This document shows, piece after piece, positions 55,001-62,844 of a stretch of 64,000 nt of DNA (position 1 is its first letter; each line of letters starts with the position of its first letter). The translations under genes and the position numbers were made by a program. Location of the stretch: the NCBI GenBank assembly GCA_029237695.1, contig CM055277.1, forward strand, positions 37,854,242 through 37,918,241, read 5' to 3'. The notes beneath the pieces are model-generated. The model searched no databases. It saw only the letters and a list, made by a program, of their open reading frames with translations, and was not told the origin of the DNA. This DNA comes from Conchocele bisecta. Lineage: Eukaryota; Mollusca; Bivalvia; Lucinida; Thyasiridae.

Positions 55001-58000
55001 AACCCGGTGGCATAAAAATGTAGAACAAGAGTGCCGCAAGTCACAAAATACGCCCGTCGAATATGGGCCAGACAGCGAAGATGCAAAAATGTGAAGCTGT
55101 CACCAAGGCAAGAAACATTAATGAGAATTTGAAAGTCTATAGCATTATTTCTTCATCTCGTTGTGCTAAACATGTATACTAATTTAGGCAGAGATAGAAA
55201 AGTAGAGTGCAAAGTAGAAATGATAGGGAATTGGATACAATAATTTAGAAAAAATGGCTAAGTTAAAAAGGTGTTGTGTACACAAACTCTGTACCCTATA
55301 TAGAATTGTACAGAAAAATGTAGAAAAAATGGCTAAGTTAAAAAGGTGATATTTTTGTTAAAAAATATGTTTTCGACATAAAAACACCAAGGTGCACATC
55401 TTCAATATGTGTAGAAGACGTGTGCATAGTTTCGGAGGAGTTGTGTACACAAACTCTGTACCCTATATAGAATTGTACAGAAAAATGTAGAAAAAATGGC
55501 TAAGTTAAAAAGGTGATATTTTTGTTAAAAAATATGTTTTGGCATAAAAACACCAAGGTGCAAATCTTCAATATGTGTAGAAGACGTGTGTTAGTTTCAG
55601 AACGATCGACTGAACAGTTTCGGAGGAGTTGTGTACACAAACTCTATACCGTATATAGAATTGTATAGAAAAATGTAGAAAAAATGGCTAAGTTAAAAAG
55701 GTGATATTTTTGTTACAAAAAATATGTTTTCGACATAAAAAACACCAAGGTGCACATCTTCAATATGTGTAGACAACGTGTGCATAGTTTTGGAGGAGTT
55801 GTGTACACAAACTCTGTACCCTATATAGAATTGTACAGAAAAATGTAGAAAAAATGGCTAAGTTAAAAAGGTGATATTTTTGTTAAAAAATATATTTTTT
55901 CGGCATAAAAACACCAAGGTGCACATCTTCAATATGTGTAGAAGACGTGTGTATAGTTTCAGATCGATCGACTGAACGGTTTCGGAGGAGTTGTGTACAC
56001 AAACTCTGTACCGTATATAGAATTGTAGGGAAAAATGTAGAAACAAGAAATGCGTCTGTCGAACGCGGATGCCATATTTGAGAAACTGTGACAAAGTGGT
56101 TAACCGAAAAGTGTGACGGACGGACGGACGGACGGACGGACGGACGTTCTTACATTAGGGTACTTATGTGGCTTATCACATGTTAAATATTACCCACATA
56201 AAACGATTTTTAGCCACATAAAACGATTTTTTAGGTGGCTAATTGTAACCAACCCTATCCTTTAACAAGTCCATAACCCTGTGGGGCTAGCCACATAAGT
56301 ACCCTAATGTGTGCCCGGACGGACGGACAGATGCACGGACGGACAGACGGACAAACACTATATGCCACCCGTTTCTTCGAAACCCGGTGGCATAAAAATG
56401 GCTAAGTTAAAAAGGTGATATTTTTGTTAAAAAATATTTTTTCGGCATAAAAACACCAAGGTGCACAATATTCAATATGTGTAGAAGGCGTGTGTATAGT
56501 TTCAGAACGATCGACTGAATGGTTTCGGAGGAGTTGTGTACACAAACTCTGTACCGTATATAGAATTGTATAGAAAAATGTAGAAAAAAAGGCTAAGTTA
56601 AAAAGGTGATATTTTTGTTAAAAAATATCTTTTCGGCATAAAAACACCAAGGTGCACATCTTCAATATGTGTAGAAGACGTGTGTATAGTTTCAGATCGA
56701 TCGACTGAACGGTTTCGGAGGAGTTGTGTACACAAACTCTGTACCGTATACAGAATTGTATAGAACAAGAAATGCGTCTGTCGAACGCGGATGCCACCTG
56801 CAGCATATTTGAGAAACTGTGACAAATTGGTTAACCGAAAAGTGTGACGGACGGACAGACGGATGGACGGACGGACGGACGGACGGACGGACGGACGGTC
56901 CAAACACTATATGCCACCCGTTTCTTCGAAACCCGGTGGCATAAAAATGTAGAACAAGAGTGCCGCAAGTCACAAAATACGCCCGTCGAATATGGGCCAG
57001 ACAGCGAAGATGCAGAAATGTGAAGCTGTCACCAAGGCAAGAAACATTAATGAGAATTTGAAAGTCTATAGCATTATTATCATCTCGTTGTGCTAAACAT
57101 GTATAACTAATTTAGGCAGAGATAGAAAAGTAGAGTGCAAAGTAGAAATGATAGGGAATTGGATACAATAATTTAGAAAAAATGGCTAAGTTAAAAAGGT
57201 GTTGTGTACACAAACTCTGTACTCTATATAGAATTGTACAGAAAAATGTAGAAAAAATGGCTAAGTTAAAAAGGTGATATTTTTGTTAAAAAATATGTTT
57301 TGGCATAAAAACACCAAGGTGCACATCTTCAATATGTGTAGAAGACGTGTGTATAGTTTCAGAACGATCGACTTAACAGTTTCGGAGGAGTTGTGTACAC
57401 AAACTCTGTACCTATATATAGAAAATGTATAAAAAAAAGAAAAATGAAGAAAAAATATAGAAATGTATAGAAAAATTAAGAAAAAATTTTTAAGTTAAAA
57501 AGGCGATATTTTTGTTACAAAAATATTTTTTCGGCATAAAAACACCAAGGTGCACATCTTCAATATGTAAGAAGACGTGTGTATAGTTTTTCAGAAATGA
57601 TCGACTGAACGTTTCGGAGAGTTGTGTACACAAACTTCTGTACCGTATATAGAATTGTATTAAGAAAAATGTAGAAAAAATAGCTAAGTAAAAAAAGGCG
57701 ATATTTTTGAAAAAATTAAAAAATATTTTTCGGCATAAAAACACCAAGGTGCACATCTTCAATATGTGTAGAAGACGTGTGTATAGTTTCAGAACGATCG
57801 ACTGAACGGTTTCGGAGGAGTTGTGTACACAAACTCTGTACCGTATATAGAATTGTATAGAAAAATGTAGAAAAAATGGCTAAGTTAAAAAGGTGATATT
57901 TTTGTTAAAAAATATTAATTTCACCATAAAAAAACCAAGGTGCACATCTTCAATATGTGTAGAAGACGTGTGCATAGTTTCAGATCGATCAACTGAAAGG

Positions 58001-61000
58001 TTTCGGAGGAGTTGTGTACACAAACTCTGTACCGTATATAGAATTGGATACAAAAATGAAGAAAAAATAGCTAAGTTAAAAAGGCGATATTTTTGTTAAA
58101 AAATATTTTTTCGCCATAAAAACACCAAGGTGCACATCTTCAATATGTGTAGAAGACGTGTGTATAGTTTCAGATCGATCGACTGAACGGTTTCGGAGGA
58201 GTTGTGTACACGAACTATGCGCTTTTTCTTCAGCCGCCCGCCCGCCGCCCGCCCGCCCGCCGTGCGGTAAAACATAATACGTACCGTTTTTTAAAAACGG
58301 TCGTATAAAAAATGGTTATTAAGTTAAAAAGGGGATATTTTTGTTAAAAAATATCTTTTCGGCATAAAAACACCAAGGTGCACATCCTCAATATGTGTAG
58401 AAGACGTGTGTATAGTTTCAGATCGGTCGTCTGAACGGTTTCGGAGGAGTTGTGTACACAAACTCTGTACCGTATACAGAATTGTATAGAAAAATGTAGA
58501 AAAAATGGCTAAGTTAAAAAGGTGATATTTTTGTTAAAAAATATTTTTTCGGCATAAAAACACCAAGGTGCACATCTTGAATATGTGTAGAAGACGTGTG
58601 TATAGTTTCAGATCGATCGACTGAACGGTTTTGGAGGAGTTGTGTACACGAACTATGCACTTTTTCTGTCAGCCGCCTGCACGCCCAGCGGTAAAACAAA
58701 TACGTACCGTTTTTTAAAAACGGTCGTATAAAAACAGAGTGTATTAAAATCATAATACAGTGCAATAAATGAGACCACTGCAGAAACAGTGAAAATATAT
58801 AAACTGGAGCATACTTTGTAATGTATGTCGTTGTTACATGGTAACCAGTATAATGGGGTAGGCCGTTCCGCCAACCTAACATTACTGTTTATTTAGATCG
58901 TGCATAATTCTACTGCAGTATAAACCTGTACAGCAAACTAAACCAGCAAACAATTTGATACTACCAAGTTTTAACAGATTCCTGCTAATTAAAGCAATAT
59001 TTTTACAGTTTATGTCAAATTCATCACTTAAACATTTTCATTATCTATTATCTAACAAAGCAATGTAAAAGATAAATTATATGAAGCGGACATTAAAAGA
59101 CATTTTCAACTATATATGGAATAATACAGGTTAAAATCAAAAGTAGGTGTGCTTGTATCATCTGTAATTACCCATTCACATGATCGGTATCATGTGGGCC
59201 ATGTATGAATTCACAACCGTTTGATTGGCGTCATCACTCAGTTGCCATTCTGCTTATAGCATTTACTATGGTTGTTTTGATGTTACAATGGTCTGCCAAA
59301 CATGTTAGAGCTGTCGGAAAACAAACCACCATGAATGCAACAAAGAATTAACTGCTGTTTTGGAACAAGAGCCACCACCATGTGATTTACTATGCCAGAC
59401 ATTGTAATTCAGCAAACCTTATACTACATATTTGTTTTATATTGTAATGCCTATTTTATGGTTATTATTCAATATAAATTGTAATAATACCCCTTTGCCT
59501 CTCTGTGTAACCAGACATTTGTATGTAGCGAAATGCAAACATTATTACCCCTAGTTCACTGACCAGTCAATCGCTCAATCTGCATTATTAATCGTCACAG
59601 ATAATCACCCCATCTCCATTTCTATATTTTTCATCTGAGACCGAAAGGCCTTATAATTCTCACTCATGTAAGATCCACCCAGGCCCCGTTCAAAGTGACA
59701 CAAAGCCTACAATACGTACAGGCTTCAGACCCGTTGATCTGACTGAGCACACTCTTCTGCGGTGGCTGGCCGCTGTTCTTTGTCTTCTCGTAGTCATGGA
59801 GGATGATGTTGTTGATGTGGTCGCCCAGGGTCATCTGTTTATTGCTGCCGTCCCCAGGGCTTGGCACATTGCCCAGGCTGCTCAGCCACACCTTGTCCTG
59901 GACACAACACACACAGGCAGGCGTTACACCATGTACTAAGCAGGGGCCTGTTTCACTAAACTTTGTACAACTAAAATGTTCGTAAGTGCAAAATTAAGTG
60001 CAAATTTCACATTAACAATGTTTTCTTGTAAACAATCATTGGATTTACATTCCTTGAGCATAGGCTGCATTTGCAGCCTATGTTCAATAAATGTAAATCC
60101 ATCAATTGAAATTTCCAGACGATCCTAAATTTGCACTTACAAACATTTTAGTTGTACAAAGTTTAGTGAAATGGGCCCCAGGTGCTCCAGTCTAATACTC
60201 AATATCAAGACAGTTGATTGGTCGAGGCTGAACGATGCTTTGTCTCAGCCAATGAAAAAACATGGTTTTGAAAAAATTTGAAAATTCCCTGACTTTTCCC
60301 TGACCCAAATTATTTTTCCCTGACCAATTTTAGACAATGTTGAGGGCCCGAAGGACCCGATCGCGCTAGGGGGGTCCGGGGGCATGCCCCCCCCGTAAAT
60401 TTTTGAAATCCAAGTGGTGTGAAACGCCATTTCCTGCATTCTCAGCAAAGGTTGAGCACATTCTATTACTCTCATTTTTCCACTTTCTGTATGCATACTT
60501 CAACACGGTTTCTATATTTCCCAATCTTGACAAAAATATCCAAAATGTACGAGATTAAAAATCTATTGAGATTGTGGCACGGCTCAAACAAATTGATTGG
60601 TTGGAGAATAACATGTGTAATGCACACCTGCAAATGTTGGTAATTGTTTTATTGCTGCATGTTTTGTTCTAAAAAAATGTGCAAATTTTTGAAATCCAAG
60701 TGGTGTGAAACGCGATTTCCTGCATTCTCAGAATCGGGTTCCCAGTACTCATGATTACACAAATATATTAGAATAAAAAATATGTTGGCCTCCTCCTCCC
60801 CTTCAGCTTTTCGCTTTCCACTTTCATTGAAACAGACGTCATACAGCTCGTCCCCATAAAAAAAAAAGTTGAAAGTAAATGCTCCTAATATTTTCTGCAG
60901 TGACTGAAATACATGTATGCTACTAACATCGTCCATTTCTGAAAGAGAAACAGCTAAGGAGGCAAGGGGCGCCAGTCCCTTTCAGTTTCTTCTGATGAAA

Positions 61001-62205
61001 ATAGTTTAAAACATACAATGCTTTAAAGAAACGTTTTCATTATGATTATTTAGAAATAACTATTTTAATAGCCAAACTGGAAGAAACTGCCCTAGCCATT
61101 ATCATAGTTTTCATCGGTTCTCGGCCTGAAATTCTAAAATTCCCTGACTTTGCCCTGACTTTTCAGAAATTTTAAAATTCCCTGACCGATTTCAAAATTC
61201 CCTGACAATTCCCTGACCTTGAAAAAAAAAAAATTTCCCTGACTTTTCCCTGACCGTGGACACCCTGAAGTATTATATCACATTGCCAGAAATCAACTGA
61301 CTGAACACCAATTTATTGAACTAAAAAATTGTTTGTACAACAAAATGCCACCGCTGTTTAGAATTCAAGAATACAACAGCAATCATTGAGAGAGCACTTT
61401 GGAGTCGAAAAAGGGGCATAACTGCGGATGGATCTGTGGGACAGTGAAAAAATTGATGTTACGCACACCTGCACCTGATGATTGGGATGTATACCGAGTA
61501 TGAAGAGAATCGGCCAAAAACTGTAGAAGTAGTTCGCCGGGCAAGAAAAATTGTCTACTGACGGGCACATGGACAGGGTAAACACTATATGCCACCGACA
61601 ACTATCGTTACGGTGGCATAATAAAGTTTACTTTAAGGAATAATATTTAGTTCTTCCAGTTATACTATCTGAACTGAAATTTCTATAAAACTTTCCAAAA
61701 ATATGTTCTGCAATATTAGTGGTCACTTAACTTGAAACTAGAAAAAGTATTCATAGGACAAAGATGCCCCCACTGGCAGCATACTATCAACACATCTCTG
61801 AAACTAGTGGGTCATAAGTATTGTGGTCATCATCTGTAAACATGCGTGAAGTTGTATACGACTTATGGACAAGAAATCAAGCAGTCGAAAATGGGACTAT
61901 ATAGAGCCAGCCAGCTGGTCTAATCGAGGCTCAGAAATGGAATTCATCGGCAAGCCTCTGCATTGCTGTATGCCTACAAGCCGAGCGTAATATGGAGGAC
62001 CCGAGTCCGGTATAGCCGTGTGTAGCGTGTACCTGGGAGGACGAGCCGACGGCACCGGGTGAACCCGACGTAGACGGCGCCCCAGACGAGGGCTTGCTGT
62101 CCGAGTCTGATTTGCTGGGCCCTGCAGGCATCAGGGCACTGGGCAGCAGCCCCGTTGTCGAGCTTGGGGGCGTCGTCGGCGACTGCTGCATCCACCGCTT
62201 CTTAC
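35707..62205 (-). CDS. NCOR: Nuclear receptor corepressor (NCoR/SMRT family), C-terminal seven exons
   Basis: Exons in transcript order: 62205-62033, 59897-59720, 49182-48980, 44612-44411, 40232-39997, 38858-38634 and 37059-35707. All have AG and GT borders, and intron phases agree at every join (0, 1, 0, 1, 0, 0), giving about 855 residues to the stop. Family evidence: a CoRNR box in TLGDHINNIILHDYEK, which matches the TLADHI-type receptor-interaction box of NCoR, and the C-terminal PLLSSQYETLSDDEQG, which matches the conserved PLLSxQYETLSD end of NCoR1/SMRT. The family acts in the nucleus, bridging unliganded nuclear receptors to HDAC3 complexes; the repression and SANT/DAD regions would lie in exons right of the window. 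Between motifs the chain is Ser/Pro-rich and probably disordered. Whether it is orthologous to one or both vertebrate paralogues cannot be told here. Confidence 0.88.
36754..37026 (-). repeat. In-frame 39-bp repeat, seven copies, coding RPGSQAQSPVSSV
   Basis: Seven consecutive 39-nt units with no indels, so frame is kept. Variation is limited to positions 1-6 (R/M/R/R/R/R/R; PGSQDQ, PGSQAQ, PASQAQ, PGSQAH, PGQQAQ, PGTQAQ, SGSQAQ). Every unit keeps the SP dipeptide, a possible proline-directed kinase site. A related single TQSPVSS lies in the preceding exon. Confidence 0.95.
37060..38633 (-). other. NCOR intron (last)
   Basis: Holds a CTGATCAG-type repeat (37210-37380), a pearl-like repeat region (37500-38150) with two diverged units containing TTGAAATATT(A/T)AAGTAATCC and AAGGTCAAGGTCATATTA-like words and GACGGACAGACNCACAGAC runs, and a perfect hairpin at 38424-38469 (AAATCAGGCAGTTTGATTGG and its complement). 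Confidence 0.6.
38634..38858 (-). CDS. NCOR: NCOR exon, phase 0-0
   Basis: 225 nt, 75 residues. The acceptor CTGTACCTGCAG precedes GTT; the donor is CAG|GTATAG. It reads VPQQPMPPMGKQRTQSPVSS at its start and ends QPSPDQRQSPQ. It joins in frame on both sides. Ser/Pro/Gln-rich, no folded domain recognised. It repeats the MGK(K/Q)R motif seen in two other exons. Confidence 0.85.
38890..39935. repeat. About 30-36-bp minisatellite of AGGTCAC half sites in an NCOR intron
   Basis: Repeating words GCCATAAGGTGAAGGTCACA and TGCCGTGATGG, about 30 units, with local higher-order blocks (39395-39480 and 39608-39690 nearly repeat). The array fills most of the intron between 38858 and 39997. Minus-strand frames (CDLHLMAVTACDLH-like) are artefacts. 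Confidence 0.9.
39997..40232 (-). CDS. NCOR: NCOR exon, phase 1-0
   Basis: 236 nt. The acceptor TGTGTGTACAG and the donor CAG|GTACAT. It codes QADSSSSSLSTCSVDARSQL onward and contains a predicted amphipathic helix, STLEYVKNKIAQCLQED, then a Gly/Pro/Arg linker. LEYVKNKI resembles the LEDIIRKAL receptor-interaction box of NCoR but has Lys at the last key position; see findings. Confidence 0.85.
41547..43047 (+). mobile_element. Tandem-core element ending in an AGCTCAC hairpin
   Basis: The 5' end ACAAGAGGGCCATGATGGCC contains a palindrome. The core is 2.7 units of about 400 bp, each with GCACCAGAGTGATCGCC, CCCCACGGGCCACGCC and GAAAGAGCAATGTACAT. A GACGACGGACGACGGAC microsatellite follows at 42965-42998. 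The 3' end AGCTCACATGAGC...GCTCAGGTGAGCT is a hairpin. Layout resembles pearl elements. The class is inferred. Confidence 0.6.
43230..43485. mobile_element. Foldback MITE
   Basis: TTGCGCCAGTTCATGAGGTA pairs imperfectly with TATCTCATGCACTGGCTCAA, and GAGATTTTCGACGA with CGGCGAAAATCTC. Non-coding. Confidence 0.6.
44218..44397. mobile_element. MITE B copy next to the NCOR exon at 44411
   Basis: GTCACGCCATGCGATTTGG at the left and TTACATGGCGTGTCTC at the right. On the gene strand its end lies about 13 bases downstream of the exon's last base. Confidence 0.7.
44411..44612 (-). CDS. NCOR: NCOR exon, phase 0-1
   Basis: 202 nt. The acceptor is TGACTGCAG and the donor CCCG|GTAGGT; the alternative GTAG|GTAACA would give phase 2 and not fit the next exon. 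It codes ANEQASSSSSGVAASG, then GFVQTDGDRRLMKPDQSHSP, ending PPSPP plus a split Gly codon. The acceptor has no pyrimidine tract because a SINE-like tail starts a few bases upstream. Confidence 0.8.
44622..44860 (-). mobile_element. SINE-like repeat S, antisense to + strand, abutting the NCOR exon
   Basis: Read on the minus strand: CACTCATAT-free 5' part with AGTAATATTCATGCTAATCC, then GGTGAGGACCTAGCACCAA, GGGACTCGACCCC, AGCTGTTGACAGGACGTTAA and an AAATAAATAAATA tail ending about ten bases before the acceptor AG. It belongs to the same family as 20955-21345. Confidence 0.65.
44861..47099. other. NCOR intron sequence, no gene seen
   Basis: AT-rich. 45745-45910 contains GAGACGATTCTCATGTGCTG and AAAACATGTTTTTAT words, like the core of the palindromic TTAA MITEs. 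Frames of 60-90 codons lack motifs. Confidence 0.45.
47100..47255. mobile_element. Foldback with about 50-bp arms and TTAA ends
   Basis: TTAACTGCATTGTAATTTTG, AAATTTGCGGCGTATATCAG and AAAATGATAGGTC pair with GACCTATAATTTTC, TGATATACGCTGCAAATTT and CAAAATTACAATACAGTTAA. It is followed immediately by TTAACCC of another palindrome (47256-47395) with a GAGACGATTATGAG centre. Confidence 0.7.
47469..47771. mobile_element. MITE D, complete copy (303 bp)
   Basis: TAGCCGATTTCATCAAAATT and TGGTGAAATAGGCTA with AAGTATACTT doublets and the central hairpin TTATCACAGCCAAAATGGCT...GTGATAA. Confidence 0.85.
47772..48231. other. NCOR intron spacer
   Basis: Contains a CTGATCAG-type repeat fragment near 48115-48175; otherwise nothing recognised. 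Confidence 0.4.
48232..48512. mobile_element. Foldback element F1, copy 5
   Basis: GGGCCCATTTCACTAAACTT to AAGTTTAGTGAAGTGGCCCC with doubled internal ATTTACATTTATTGAGCAT words. Its right end grades into the 67-bp tandem array. Confidence 0.75.
48503..48968. repeat. 67-bp tandem array between F1 and the NCOR exon
   Basis: About seven units with CCCAGGAGCTATACTGGCC, ACAGCTGCCATCCCACAGCC and ATGGTTATACTACAATG; units five and six are shortened. The array stops about 10 bases from the exon donor at 48980/48979. Confidence 0.9.
48980..49182 (-). CDS. NCOR: NCOR exon, phase 1-0
   Basis: 203 nt. The acceptor TTGTGTTACAG and the donor CAG|GTAGGA. The first codon is split as T|TG. It codes APSRPPTTAFVSS, then a Thr/Ser/Gln tract (TTTTSSQQATTTTT), SSQVTSPTVSSGQADPSAQ and a basic KKWKWRQ end. 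CAA/ACA-type triplet runs make it prone to length change. Low complexity, no folded domain recognised. Confidence 0.8.
52274..52435. mobile_element. MITE in array unit 2 (ACATTAGGG ends)
   Basis: ACATTAGGGTACTTATGTGG at the left and CCACATAAGTACCCTAATGT at the right, inserted in the CGGA microsatellite. The interior has a doubled CCACATAAAACGATTTTT. Confidence 0.85.
54227..54385. mobile_element. MITE in array unit 3 (ACATTAGGG ends)
   Basis: Same element and same position as in unit 2, with a 4-base difference near CCCTGTGGGGCTAG. Confidence 0.85.
56152..56310. mobile_element. MITE in array unit 4 (ACATTAGGG ends)
   Basis: Same element and position as in units 2 and 3; it shares the CCCTGTGGGG form with unit 3. 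Confidence 0.85.
58736..59719. other. NCOR intron spacer
   Basis: Unique-looking AT-rich sequence. No repeat or exon recognised. Confidence 0.45.
59720..59897 (-). CDS. NCOR: NCOR exon with the CoRNR box, phase 0-1
   Basis: 178 nt. The acceptor TTGTGTCCAG and the donor GCCT|GTACGT. It codes DKVWLSSLGNVPSPGDG, then MTLGDHINNIILHDYEKTK, then SVLSQINGSEA. INNII (codons at 59802-59816) fits the CoRNR consensus (L/I)xx(V/I)I, and the surrounding TLxDHI..II..D resembles the N-terminal receptor-interaction box of NCoR/SMRT. This helix would dock in the coactivator groove of an unliganded nuclear receptor. Confidence 0.92.
59942..60180. mobile_element. Foldback element F1, copy 6
   Basis: GGGGCCTGTTTCACTAAACT to AGTTTAGTGAAATGGGCCCC with the central GCATAGGCTGCATTTGCAGC palindrome. 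It lies about 45 bases upstream of the acceptor of the CoRNR exon on the gene strand. Confidence 0.8.
60258..61270. repeat. Element bounded by TTCCCTGAC-rich ends
   Basis: TTCCCTGACTTTTCCCTGAC occurs at 60287 and again at 61235-61254, with more copies of TCCCTGACC between 61190 and 61225. The body holds two copies of AAATCCAAGTGGTGTGAAAC(G)CC/GATTTCCTGCATTCTCAG (60407 and 60691) about 284 bp apart. Dispersed repeat of unknown class; no coding region recognised. Confidence 0.5.
61271..62032. other. NCOR intron with a pearl-like end
   Basis: GGGCACATGGACAGGGTAAA, CACTATATGCCACC and TACGGTGGCATAATAAA at 61562-61624 match the ends of pearl-like fragments in the 49-58 kb array. No exon recognised. 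Confidence 0.5.
62033..62205 (-). CDS. NCOR: NCOR exon, phase 1-0 (first visible)
   Basis: 173 nt. The acceptor ATCCCCTAG and the donor CAG|GTACAC. It codes (G)KKRWMQQSPTTPPSSTTG, LLPSALMPAGPSKSDSDS and a Ser/Gly/Ala-rich end. The upstream exon must end with one base of a split codon; it lies beyond 64000. Pro/Ser-rich linker before the CoRNR exon. Confidence 0.8.
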
Positions 62206-62844
62206 CTAGGGGATAACCATGGTTTTTCGATTATAAGCGGTATGTGGGAGGTTTGATGGTCTGAGAATCAGTTTTACAGCGACACACATCTAGGTCATTT
62301 TACCTTGATTTTATCACCAAGCCCAGCCATGTGGCCCCTGTGTTCAACACAGAGGCCACATGAGTAGACTATAGAATGAAAATATCGATGATGGTAAACA
62401 ATTATATGAAGTTTCAAGCCAATCCAACTTGCAGAGATATAACAGATATATTAAACCAAAAACTTTAAAACAATTTTTTTAAGTAATTTGGCCTTATGCA
62501 TACGGGCTGCATGGATGGGTTGTGGAATGAAAATATCGTTGGTGGTAAACAGGAATATGAAGTTTCAAGTCACTTGGACATAGGATTGGAGAGATAGTAT
62601 GTTATTAGTTGGGTAGTTAGTTTTAAAATTCAGTAGAAAAAATTTATGGCTTGCAAATGCAAAACAATTTCATCCAATTTTTCTCTACAGAATGTTGACT
62701 AGTTAGAGAATGCTGCTACATTTGGTATTGTCAGACTCGTAGTGTTAACGGCTGGAACATGGCCATCATTGAAAGGAAGCAACCGTAGTCGTATTGACGA
62801 AAAATAAGATTTACCTCAGAGCTCATGGGTGCCACTATTACGCA
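62206..62844. other. NCOR intron with a diverged direct repeat
   Basis: Two units around 62372-62440 and 62526-62590 share AATGAAAATATCG(A/T)TG and ATGAAGTTTCAAG. The same words occur at 37558-37600, so this is a dispersed pearl-type core. Confidence 0.5.

Larger units (their letters stand above)
49287..58735. repeat. Higher-order tandem array in an NCOR intron (about 1.93-kb units of about 190-bp monomers)
   Basis: Monomers carry GGAGTTGTGTACACAAACTC, TGGCTAAGTTAAAAAGGTGA, AAAACACCAAGGTGCACATC and ATATGTGTAGAAGACGTGTG. Higher-order units are marked by ACAAGAGTGCCGCAAGTCAC at 49287, 51144, 53086, 55025 and 56954, spaced 1857, 1942, 1939 and 1929 bp. Each unit also contains two pearl-like fragments (ACAAGAAATGCGTCTGTCGA, a CGGA microsatellite, then CACTATATGCC). 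After 57400 the monomers decay, and two GC-rich blocks with an ACCGTTTTTTAAAAACGGT hairpin appear (58218-58305, 58660-58733). All open frames here repeat unit by unit and are not genes. Confidence 0.92.

Noticed and set aside
49768..58300. Repeated minus-strand frames of 60-137 codons with serial RPSVRPSVRPS and VQSLCTQLLRN words
   Set aside because: These come from CGGA microsatellites and the 190-bp monomers, recur once per unit, and frames are cut by unit differences.
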